The translations under genes were made by a program, and so were the position numbers. Below are positions 40,346-48,371 of a stretch of 64,000 nucleotides of DNA, piece by piece. The notes under the pieces were generated by a model. That model was not told the origin of the DNA and made no database searches. It saw only the letters and a list, made by a program, of their open reading frames with translations. The stretch comes from JAHEZL01 sp964406465 (lineage in GTDB: Bacteria; Bacteroidota; Bacteroidia; Flavobacteriales_C; GCA-002722245): contig CAYORT010000003.1 of NCBI GenBank assembly GCA_964406465.1, forward strand, positions 124,001 through 188,000, in the 5' to 3' direction. Each line of letters starts with the position of its first letter. Positions within the stretch are counted from its first letter, which is position 1.

Positions 40346-42490
40346 TTACAACTTCACCACCTCCCCACTCCTCAAACTCTCCAACACCTTAAACGTCACC
40401 TTACTCACTGCATACAAATCTTCAAAGCTAATCGCCGGATTTCCGCTTTTAATCGCAGCGGCAAATGCTTCGAATTCGCCTTGGAATCCTTTGTCTTGGT
40501 TAGATGATTTGGTGCGGTCTTTTGATGTTCCTTGGTACACGGTGAGTTCGCGGAAGTTGTCCATTTGCATGGCAATCTCTGGCGCGAAAACTTCAATGAA
40601 TTCTTTTGGTAATTCTCTGTTGCCAAAAGCAACATAAGTGATGGTGGCAATCGATCCGTTTTCGAAAGTGATGATCACGTTCACATTGTCTTCATCGGGT
40701 ATAGATTGATCGGCTTTTTTAATGGCTGTTGCAAAAACAGAAACTGGTTTGCTGTTCGCCAAGAACATACAAGTATCAACGAAATGACAAAGCTCTCCTA
40801 AGATTCTTCCTCCTCCTACCGCCGGGTCTTGTATCCACGAATTCATCGGTATCACTCCGGCATTCACACGGTAGTTGATAGATGCTTGGTGCTTGCCAAT
40901 AACAGTTCTCATTTTTTGAACCAATGGCGCAAACCTACGGTTGTAGCCCACTTGCAAGATGGCTGGCTTTTCGGCCTTAGTATATTTTACACGAATTACT
41001 TCTAATTCGCTCTCATCAATCGTTAATGGTTTTTCTACAAAAACATGCTTGCCTTCTTTAATGGCACGAATCACTTTTTCACCATGGTCGTTGTGACGCG
41101 TGGTGATTAAAACTGTATTTATTTCGTTGTGCTGAATCAACTCATCGGCATCGGTGGTAATGAACTTAAAGTTGTGTTTCTTGCCTGTAGAGTGCGCAGA
41201 AACGCCTGTAGCGGTGCAAACTCCTGTTAAGTTGTAAGATGAAATTTTACCTAAGGTTGGCAAAATAACTCCTTTGGTGAAATTACCTGCACCAATCAAT
41301 CCTACATTGATTTGATTCACATTGGTGCTGCGGTTGTTTACCTCGATTGGCTTACGGCTACCGCTTGATGATTCGCGGTATTTAAGCACAATGCCTAAGT
41401 AATATTCCTTCACTTTTCCTTCCAACAAATCGTAGGCTTCTAAGGCTTGTTCAAAAGCAATTCTATGCGTTAATAATTTTTGCGGAGTGATTTTTCCTTC
41501 TTCAATCAAAGCGATAAAGGCTTCGAAGTTTCTTTGCTCGGTCCAACGTACATGTGCAAACGGGTAATCTATTCCTTGCTCTTCGTATTGTGCGTCGTAG
41601 CGGCCCGGACCGTAAGCCATACTCAACTTCAACTCCAATTCTTTTTTGTAGTAATGCTCGCGCGGAATATCCATGCCTACCAATCCAACAATCACCACTC
41701 TTCCTTTCTGACGGCAAATTTCTCCGGCATCGGCAACTGGCTGATTGCTGCTGGTTGATGCGGTGATGATTACAGCATCTACGCCTCTTCCATCACTAAA
41801 ATTTTTGCTTGCTGCTATGATATCTTCTGGAGCGCAAACGGCATCGGCGCCCATCTCTTTGGCCAACTCTAATTTACGTGGATCGAAATCGGTACCAATT
41901 ACTTTGCAGCCATTTGCTTTCAACAATTGAACAGTAAGTTGACCTAGCAAACCTAAACCAATCACCGCTACTCGCTCACCAATGGTAGGCGCAGTTTGTC
42001 GAACCCCCTGCAAGGCAATAGCACCAACCGTTACAAACGATGCATCTTCATCGCTTACGCTATCGGGAATTTTAACAAATAAATTTTTAGGCACGTAGTT
42101 AATTTCGCTGTGGTTGGCATAACCTGCACCACCACAAGCTACACGATCACCAACGGTAACTCCGGTAATATTTTTTCCTACTTCCAACACTTCGCCAACG
42201 CATGAATAGCCCAGCGGTATTGGCGTATCTAACTTTGTAAAAACTTTTTCTAAAGTATTTTTAATGCCCTCTTGTTTCATTTTGGTGATCACTTGCTTCA
42301 CCAAATCGGGTCTTGCTTGCGCTTTGCTAATCAACGATTTTTTAGCCAAATCAACAATCATTTTTTCTGTTCCTGCAGATACTAATGATGAGCGAGTTCT
42401 TATCACCACGCCATTGTCGCCGCACACAGGAGCTGGTACTTCAAATAATCCTAGTTCACCTGTTTTGTATGATTGTATGAGTTGCTTCAT
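40346..42490 (-). CDS. Two-domain oxidoreductase: Zn-type alcohol dehydrogenase + Gfo/Idh/MocA
   Basis: A 714-residue fusion. Residues about 1-365 are a medium-chain dehydrogenase ('PLGYSCVGEVLEVGKNITGVTVGDRVACGG', nucleotide loop 'VAVIGLGLLGQLTVQLLKANG'); residues about 390-714 are a Gfo/Idh/MocA enzyme ('VGLIGAGNFTKGVILPTL', 'GKHVFVEKPLTI', 'GYNRRFAPLV', 'ELCHFVDTCMFL'). Such fusions occur in bacterial surface-polysaccharide clusters next to glycosyltransferases, and a glycosyltransferase remnant is found 850 bases downstream. It likely oxidises a nucleotide sugar or related compound with NAD(P); the substrate is unknown. Confidence 0.88.
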   Translation of the reverse strand: MKQLIQSYKTGELGLFEVPAPVCGDNGVVIRTRSSLVSAGTEKMIVDLAKKSLISKAQARPDLVKQVITKMKQEGIKNTLEKVFTKLDTPIPLGYSCVGEVLEVGKNITGVTVGDRVACGGAGYANHSEINYVPKNLFVKIPDSVSDEDASFVTVGAIALQGVRQTAPTIGERVAVIGLGLLGQLTVQLLKANGCKVIGTDFDPRKLELAKEMGADAVCAPEDIIAASKNFSDGRGVDAVIITASTSSNQPVADAGEICRQKGRVVIVGLVGMDIPREHYYKKELELKLSMAYGPGRYDAQYEEQGIDYPFAHVRWTEQRNFEAFIALIEEGKITPQKLLTHRIAFEQALEAYDLLEGKVKEYYLGIVLKYRESSSGSRKPIEVNNRSTNVNQINVGLIGAGNFTKGVILPTLGKISSYNLTGVCTATGVSAHSTGKKHNFKFITTDADELIQHNEINTVLITTRHNDHGEKVIRAIKEGKHVFVEKPLTIDESELEVIRVKYTKAEKPAILQVGYNRRFAPLVQKMRTVIGKHQASINYRVNAGVIPMNSWIQDPAVGGGRILGELCHFVDTCMFLANSKPVSVFATAIKKADQSIPDEDNVNVIITFENGSIATITYVAFGNRELPKEFIEVFAPEIAMQMDNFRELTVYQGTSKDRTKSSNQDKGFQGEFEAFAAAIKSGNPAISFEDLYAVSKVTFKVLESLRSGEVVKL

Positions 42491-42839
42491 GGAAAGTTAG
42501 AAGTTAAAGGGTAAAGGCCAAAAATGATTAATTTTCATCACATCATCAAACTGGCGAATCACCAAATTTTCAAATTAGTTTCTTGCTGCGAATTTAGTAA
42601 AATTTTAATGGGTTTTGTGTAGGGGCGAGCTGCTGCTCGCCCACATTACATTGCGGGCGAGCAGCAGCTCGCCCCTACCGAAAAAACCATACTCCCGAAC
42701 TGTATTTTAAAAAACACAAATTTCCTTATTTATCAAGGGTTATAGCTAATTACTACCCCCTCGTGAAATGTACAAACAGCATTTTAATGACTTGAAACCA
42801 AGTAGCTCTTTTCACCACTTTTGACGAAACTACTTATTT
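42491..42839. other. Intergenic stretch without a gene
   Basis: About 350 bases between divergent genes. Apart from the inverted repeat at 42619-42678 I see only AT-rich sequence, presumably carrying the two promoters, but no motif good enough to mark. Confidence 0.5.
42619..42678. repeat. GTAGGGGC-family inverted repeat
   Basis: Perfect 24-bp arms, 42619-42642 and 42655-42678, beginning GTAGGGGCGAGCTGCTGCTC and ending in CCCCTAC, with a 12-base spacer. Each arm folds on itself (GGGCGAGC/GCTCGCCC). Confidence 0.9.
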
Positions 42840-43232
42840 ATGGGGAAACAAAAACTTACTCTAATTGTGCTGATGCTGGCAGCAAAATTTTGCTTTGCGC
42901 AAGACACCATCAACATCACTTCTGCTATTCAACCTTGGCTTGATGGCGGCAATGAATCCATCGCCCTTAGCCTGCCCAGCGGCAACATTCAGCTTGGGAG
43001 TCCCACCAAGGTACAACGCCCAAACAAACTGGTTATAACTGCTGTGCTCAACAATGAAAAGGGAGATTTCTTATTTAAAAATTTCGATGGAAAGGTATCG
43101 GGATACATTCACTTTGAAAATGGAAAATTGGCCTATCAAATTCAACAAATAGATGGCAAAATAGTAGCCATCTCGGCTCCACTAAAAAGTATATTAATTG
43201 AAAAAAAACAGACGCCTCTGCAAACACACTAA
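42840..43232 (+). CDS. Secreted metzincin protease, N-terminal part (frameshifted at A8)
   Basis: Carries the signal peptide 'GKQKLTLIVLMLAAKFCFAQ' and a prodomain-like segment ('NITSAIQPWLDGGNESIALS', 'GYIHFENGKLAYQIQQIDGKIVAI') equivalent to residues 20-125 of the paralog at 45305. The frame ends at 43232, just after a run of eight A (43201-43208). Reading in the -1 frame from the run gives 'KKTDASANTLSGPEASIARR' and continues straight into the catalytic part at 43262, matching the paralog. One missing A explains the break. Confidence 0.75.
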   Translation: MGKQKLTLIVLMLAAKFCFAQDTINITSAIQPWLDGGNESIALSLPSGNIQLGSPTKVQRPNKLVITAVLNNEKGDFLFKNFDGKVSGYIHFENGKLAYQIQQIDGKIVAISAPLKSILIEKKQTPLQTH

Positions 43233-43261
43233 GCGGACCTGAAGCTTCGATCGCCCGTCGT

Positions 43262-45280
43262 TTGCCTATTGGTAACAACCTAACCGCGGGGGCGTTAGCA
43301 TTAGAGAGCAAGCCGGGCTCTCCTTACGTTTTGTACCTCGATTTCGATGGTGAAAACATTACCGGCATGGGCTACAACTTTTGGAACATGACCAACACCA
43401 ACGCCACCGACAATCAAATTCGTACGGTGTGGGAAGTGGTAGCAGCCGACTTCGCTGCTTTCGATTTAAATGTTACCACCAACAGAGCGATTTTTGATGC
43501 TACCGACACCATCAACAAAGGATGGTGCGTTTTTGGAAACAACTCCATTGGTGGCGCTGCGGGCTTATCTTTCGTTGGAATTTTTGGAACCGGCAAAGCT
43601 TCGGTGGTGAGCACTGGCGCTGCCGGAATAGGCACCGATTGCGGTAGTGTTGCTTCGCATGAATTGGGACACCTTTTTGGTTTGTCGCACGACGGACAAA
43701 TATGGCCTAGTCCGAGCGTTGAATACTACGGCGGCAACTCCGATTGGTCACCCATCATGGGCACCTTCTACGGCAAAAGTTATGTTACCTGGAGCAAAGG
43801 AGAATATACCGACGCCTCTAAAAAAGAAGACGACATCGCCATCATTGCCAGCAACTGCGCCTTTCGTGCCGACGACAATACTACAGCCAACGGCCTTATC
43901 ATGGGCGCTGGCGATAGCATCAACTGGCAAGACAACAGCGGATTTGTTGAAACAATAAACGACGTTGACACCTTCACTTTTGAATTAACTGCACAAGGCA
44001 ACATTCACCTTTTGGTGGGCACTGCCACCATCTACACCAACCTAGATGTTGAAGCTAAATTGTTTAACAGCTCTTATTCGGTTTTAGCTACCAGCAACAA
44101 ATCACATTCTCGCGAGGCAGAATTCACACAAAATTTACCTGCTGGAAAATATTATTTATTGATCAAAGGCGGAAGTGAACCCGCTTATTTTTCTAACTAC
44201 AGTTCTTACGGATACTACGAAATTACTGGTACCATAGAGAATTACAAAAAAGCCGATTACGATGTAGTGGTATCGAAAATTAGCGGCATGAACAACTTTT
44301 GTGGCGACAATGTGAGTGCCGATATTGAACTTAAAAATGTGGGCAATCAAAACATCAATGGCGGCGTAGTTAATGTTTATGTTGACGCCGTGTTAGATAC
44401 CACAATAAACGTAAATTCTATTGCAGCGCAAGGCACAGTTTCTTTCAATGGCATTAAATTTTATACTACTGGCACTCATCAAATAAAAGTAGAATACGTA
44501 GCTGCACAAGGCATTGTAGAGCAATCAACCAAAAACAATAGCATGCTTAAAGACTATAATTTAAGCAGTGGTTTGGAGTTGAATTTCTCTACCGACTTGC
44601 TCTCATACACCAACAATTCTACCTTGAAATGGAACATCAAAAATCAAAATAACACCACTGTTTTATCGTCGAGCGACATGCCCGCAATAGACGAAATCAC
44701 TGTGAAAAAACAAAAATTTTGCTTGGCTCCTGGCTGCTACAATTTTGAGTTGAGCGGAAATTTCAACCTATGTTCAAGCAACTATAACGCTTACGTAAAC
44801 GGCACTACCTACTGGGGAGGCGACATAGTGGCCTACCAAGGAAAAGTGTACAAAGCAAAATGGTGGACGCAAAAATTACCCACCACTGGCGACTGGGAAA
44901 ACATTGGCACTTGCAATCAGGGACCATACTTCGCAGAGATGAAAAACATCGATGAAAATGCGATGATTTACACCACAACGTCTGCACAATTTGCCAGCAC
45001 TGTTACCCAATCGTTTTGTGTAAACAACATTACCTCAACGGCAGAAATACAAAACTCAGATGTAGTAGTTTATCCAAATCCGGCCATCAACATGATAACA
45101 ATAGAAAGCAACATGGCCAATACTTTGCTGCGTGTGTACGACCTCAATGGAAAACAAATTTTTGCTGCCAAAATGAACGAAGGCAATCACATCGTAGATG
45201 TTTCAAGCTGGACTCAAGGAATTTACTTTCTCACTTTTTCAAACGACAACAACACACAAACTATTAAACTAATTAAGTAA
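43262..45280 (+). CDS. Secreted metzincin protease with PPC, CARDB, chitin-binding and T9SS domains (main part)
   Basis: The frame is open from about 43202, in continuity with the upstream signal-peptide part but one base out of phase. Domains in order: metzincin catalytic domain with zinc motif 'HELGHLFGLSHD' and Met-turn 'DWSPIMG'; pre-peptidase C-terminal (PPC) domain ('DVDTFTFELTAQG...LPAGKYYLLIKGGSE'); CARDB-like domain ('DIELKNVGNQNINGGVVNVYVD'); CBM5/12-like chitin-binding module ('YWGGDIVAYQGKVYKAKWW...WENIGTC'); type A sorting domain ('VVYPNPAINMITIES'). It would degrade protein in chitinous material. Its tandem paralog begins 24 bases on. Confidence 0.85.
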   Translation: MPIGNNLTAGALALESKPGSPYVLYLDFDGENITGMGYNFWNMTNTNATDNQIRTVWEVVAADFAAFDLNVTTNRAIFDATDTINKGWCVFGNNSIGGAAGLSFVGIFGTGKASVVSTGAAGIGTDCGSVASHELGHLFGLSHDGQIWPSPSVEYYGGNSDWSPIMGTFYGKSYVTWSKGEYTDASKKEDDIAIIASNCAFRADDNTTANGLIMGAGDSINWQDNSGFVETINDVDTFTFELTAQGNIHLLVGTATIYTNLDVEAKLFNSSYSVLATSNKSHSREAEFTQNLPAGKYYLLIKGGSEPAYFSNYSSYGYYEITGTIENYKKADYDVVVSKISGMNNFCGDNVSADIELKNVGNQNINGGVVNVYVDAVLDTTINVNSIAAQGTVSFNGIKFYTTGTHQIKVEYVAAQGIVEQSTKNNSMLKDYNLSSGLELNFSTDLLSYTNNSTLKWNIKNQNNTTVLSSSDMPAIDEITVKKQKFCLAPGCYNFELSGNFNLCSSNYNAYVNGTTYWGGDIVAYQGKVYKAKWWTQKLPTTGDWENIGTCNQGPYFAEMKNIDENAMIYTTTSAQFASTVTQSFCVNNITSTAEIQNSDVVVYPNPAINMITIESNMANTLLRVYDLNGKQIFAAKMNEGNHIVDVSSWTQGIYFLTFSNDNNTQTIKLIK

Positions 45281-45304
45281 ACAGAACAGTACTCCCAAAG
45301 CACT

Positions 45305-47806
45305 ATGAAAAAACTATCTCTCTCTTTTATTTTTATTTTGTTGTTCGCAACTGCGCTTAATGCGCAAGACAGCATCAACATCACCAAAGAAATCAATCAA
45401 CTTTTTTCATCCATTTCAAGCATTACTATAGGAAATGAGATAACTCTTTTAAATTTTAAAGGCAAGGTTCGCAGCGCGATTCACGAAGGAGATAACCATG
45501 TTCTGTTTGCCGATCTATCAAACAACGATGGTGAAATTTTAGTGAAACAATTTGGCGCACAATTTAGTGGATATATCTTGTTGCACAAGCAAAAAACATC
45601 GTATCGTTTCACCACAAAAAACAATGAAAAAATTGCCGTTAAATGTTTGAGCACTCAAGTGTTGATGCAAGTTACTCCAGCTTCTTCAACATCTGAGGTT
45701 TTAGGTAACCCATCGGCTTCGGCTTACAACAGTGATAAGCGTTTGCCGGTGGGAAATGCACTAACTGCCGGTGCTTATCAGCTGCAAAGCAATCCGGGTG
45801 CTGCCACTGCTTTATACCTCGATTTCGATGGTGAAGACATGACTGGCTGGGGATACGACATGAACAAAATCAATGCATCGGGCGCCGATGATGAAAGCAT
45901 AAAAACCATTTGGGAAGTGGTAACCGCCGACTTCATTACCTTTGATGTTAACGTAACTACCGATAGAGCAGTGTTCGACAGCTACCCCATCACCAAAAGA
46001 GTAATGTGCGTTTTTGGTAATTCGCCCACTGGCTTCATCAACACCGTAGCCGGCTATTCAAAACTTAACATCTTTGGCACCAACTGCGGCGCTGTGGTGA
46101 AATATTCGGCAGGATATAACACTCCACTAAGAAATAGTTTAGCGAAGACCGGACACGTTGGTAGTCATGAACTGGGACATGCCATGGGACTCTCACACGA
46201 CGGAGACCAAGCTACAGGATACTATGGCGGACACAGCGATTGGGCGCCCGTGATGGGAAATGGCTTTGTGCCTTACATCACTTGGAGTATTGGCGACTAC
46301 AATAAATCAACCACCAAAGAAGACGACATCGCTATCATTGGCTCACAAATGGGCTACCGCGCCGATGATTATTCAAAATCGGTGACCTTGGTTTTTGGCG
46401 AAGGAGATTCTATCAACGCACAAGACAACCACGGCATTATTGAAAACAGAAATGATGTAGATACATTCTATTTTGAAAGTACTACTGGAGGAAGGGTTCA
46501 TTTGAAACTAAGCACCGTGATTGACTATACCGATCTCGACATCGACCTAACCATAATGAACTCAGCCTTCAGTGTTTTAGCGCAAAGTAACATTTACCTA
46601 AAACGCGGAGCCGAAATCGACCTCAACGTGCCAGCAGGTAAATACTATTTGTTGATTAAGGGCGGCAGCGAACTTACCGCTGTAGACGGCTTTACCAATT
46701 ACAGCTCATTTGGTTTTTATGAAATAGCAGGAACCATAGACGGCTTCAAAAAAGCAAGTACAGATGTAGCTGTAATCGCCCTCGATAAATTTGATCAAAG
46801 CTGTGGAGACAGAATTAGCGGCGATGTGTCGATTAAAAATATTGGAAGTACAGCAATTAATGGCGGACAAATAAACTTTTACATCGATGGAGTATTGAGT
46901 ATGAGCAACAATGTAAATGCTAATTTGAATCCGGGCGATGTTGTAACGCTCTATGGCATCGAAATTTTAACGCAGGGCAATCATGTGCTCAAAGCAGAAT
47001 ATGCTGCGGCACAAGGCTTCGCTGAAAGCGTGGTGACTAATAATTCAATGAGCAAGGCTTTTACTATTGCCAACGGCGTTGAGCACATGGTGAGCACCGA
47101 TGCTATGGCCTATACAGGTTTAGCACCTCTTACTTGGAAAATTACCGATAAACAATCTGCGGCAGTAGTAAAAAACGGAACACTTATTCCTTTGAACAAA
47201 GGCAATACTTTAATCACACAAAAGTTTTGTTTAGACAATGGATGCTATAACTTTCAGGTAGATGGCGATTTCAAACTATGCGGTTCATACAGCGCATATC
47301 AAAGCGGAAAAACTTATGTGAAAGGCGATGTGGTATTGTACATGAACACGATTATCTACAAAGCCAAATGGTGGACTCTAAACGCGCCTACAGGCAATGA
47401 TTGGGAGTATGTTGGCACCTGCAACAACGGCACTTTCTTCATGAAGTTAGATGATGTATTCAACAACACCGAATTAGCCAAAGCCAACTCAACTACCTTC
47501 AATGCTTCGATGAATCAAGATTTTTGTGTGAACACTACAAGAATCCATGAAATAGAAAATGTGGTTAATGTTTATCCAAATCCGGTAAACGACATCTTGA
47601 ACATCAATAGCGATCAATTCATTTCATTTATTGAAATAGTAGACATTAACGGTAGAACAATTTTACATCAAGATATTTTAAGCAAAGCTCACAGCCTTGA
47701 TGTATCACAACTTAGCGAAGGCATTTACATTTTGCGTGTTACTCAAAATGGAACAATAAGCAGCGTAAAATTCGCCAAACAGTTGCCCTCCCGTAGAGAC
47801 AGATAG
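45305..47806 (+). CDS. Secreted metzincin protease, intact paralog
   Basis: An 833-residue protein: signal peptide 'KKLSLSFIFILLFATALNAQ', prodomain, metzincin domain with 'HELGHAMGLSHD' from residue 288 (three zinc His and the Asp typical of the reprolysin branch) and Met-turn 'DWAPVMG', PPC domain ('DVDTFYFESTTGG...VPAGKYYLLIKGGSE'), CARDB-like domain, CBM5/12-like module ('TYVKGDVVLYMNTIIYKAKWW...WEYVGTC') and type A sorting domain ('VNVYPNPVNDILNINS', 'LSEGIYILRV'). The last residues 'LPSRRDR' and the stop come from the inverted repeat that starts at 47793. Confidence 0.88.
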   Translation: MKKLSLSFIFILLFATALNAQDSINITKEINQLFSSISSITIGNEITLLNFKGKVRSAIHEGDNHVLFADLSNNDGEILVKQFGAQFSGYILLHKQKTSYRFTTKNNEKIAVKCLSTQVLMQVTPASSTSEVLGNPSASAYNSDKRLPVGNALTAGAYQLQSNPGAATALYLDFDGEDMTGWGYDMNKINASGADDESIKTIWEVVTADFITFDVNVTTDRAVFDSYPITKRVMCVFGNSPTGFINTVAGYSKLNIFGTNCGAVVKYSAGYNTPLRNSLAKTGHVGSHELGHAMGLSHDGDQATGYYGGHSDWAPVMGNGFVPYITWSIGDYNKSTTKEDDIAIIGSQMGYRADDYSKSVTLVFGEGDSINAQDNHGIIENRNDVDTFYFESTTGGRVHLKLSTVIDYTDLDIDLTIMNSAFSVLAQSNIYLKRGAEIDLNVPAGKYYLLIKGGSELTAVDGFTNYSSFGFYEIAGTIDGFKKASTDVAVIALDKFDQSCGDRISGDVSIKNIGSTAINGGQINFYIDGVLSMSNNVNANLNPGDVVTLYGIEILTQGNHVLKAEYAAAQGFAESVVTNNSMSKAFTIANGVEHMVSTDAMAYTGLAPLTWKITDKQSAAVVKNGTLIPLNKGNTLITQKFCLDNGCYNFQVDGDFKLCGSYSAYQSGKTYVKGDVVLYMNTIIYKAKWWTLNAPTGNDWEYVGTCNNGTFFMKLDDVFNNTELAKANSTTFNASMNQDFCVNTTRIHEIENVVNVYPNPVNDILNINSDQFISFIEIVDINGRTILHQDILSKAHSLDVSQLSEGIYILRVTQNGTISSVKFAKQLPSRRDR

Positions 47807-47883
47807 AATCTGTCTTAAAAGATTTATTCCTTTGGGTATAATGGAAGAAGGTCTTTTTTAAGACAGATTCTATCTGTCTCTAC
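47793..47883. repeat. GTAGAGAC-type inverted repeat overlapping a gene end
   Basis: Perfect 28-bp arms, 47793-47820 and 47856-47883, beginning GTAGAGACAGATAGAATCTG and ending in GTCTCTAC, with a 35-base spacer. Each arm is itself a hairpin (AGACAGAT/ATCTGTCT). The left arm supplies the last codons and stop of the protease gene. Confidence 0.9.
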
Positions 47884-47906
47884 GAGATGTTTTATATCTT
47901 AGTAAG

Positions 47907-48278
47907 ATGAGCACAGCAACTGTTTTAATTTTATTGGCTATTGGATTAGTAGCAGGTTTACTAAGCGGATTAGTTGGCATTGGTGGAGGAATAGTGATGG
48001 TGCCGGCCATGGTTTATTTGCTTGGTTTAGATCAGCATACCGCGCAAGGAACGAGCCTCGCAATGATGCTTTTACCCGTTGGTATTTTAGGCGTTTACAA
48101 CTACTACTCTCAGGGACAAATTGAAATAAAATATGCTCTAATCTTAGCAGCCACCTTTGTGGTAGGCGGCTACTTCGGCTCTAAATTCGCCATCACCGTT
48201 GATCAATCAACACTCAAAAAAATATTTGGCGCCATCATGATGGTGGTAGCCATTAAGATGTGTTTTTTTGATAAGTGA
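47907..48278 (+). CDS. TauE/SafE family transporter, half-size
   Basis: A 123-residue membrane protein with about four helices. 'LVAGLLSGLVGIGGGIVMVPAMVYLLGLDQHTAQGTSLAMMLLPVGILGVYNYYSQGQI' is the repeated signature of the TauE/SafE (DUF81) family, linked to export of sulfite or organosulfur anions. Full-size members have two such halves; this one has a single half and would work as a dimer. It appears to be a single gene, 23 bases after an inverted repeat. Confidence 0.88.
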   Translation: MSTATVLILLAIGLVAGLLSGLVGIGGGIVMVPAMVYLLGLDQHTAQGTSLAMMLLPVGILGVYNYYSQGQIEIKYALILAATFVVGGYFGSKFAITVDQSTLKKIFGAIMMVVAIKMCFFDK

Positions 48279-48371
48279 TCTATTCAGGCACAATATCTTT
48301 AGCCAATTGATTATGCTTTTTTTCTTGGATGAAAAGAAGTTTACTTTGCGTACAAGAATTAAAATATTGAA

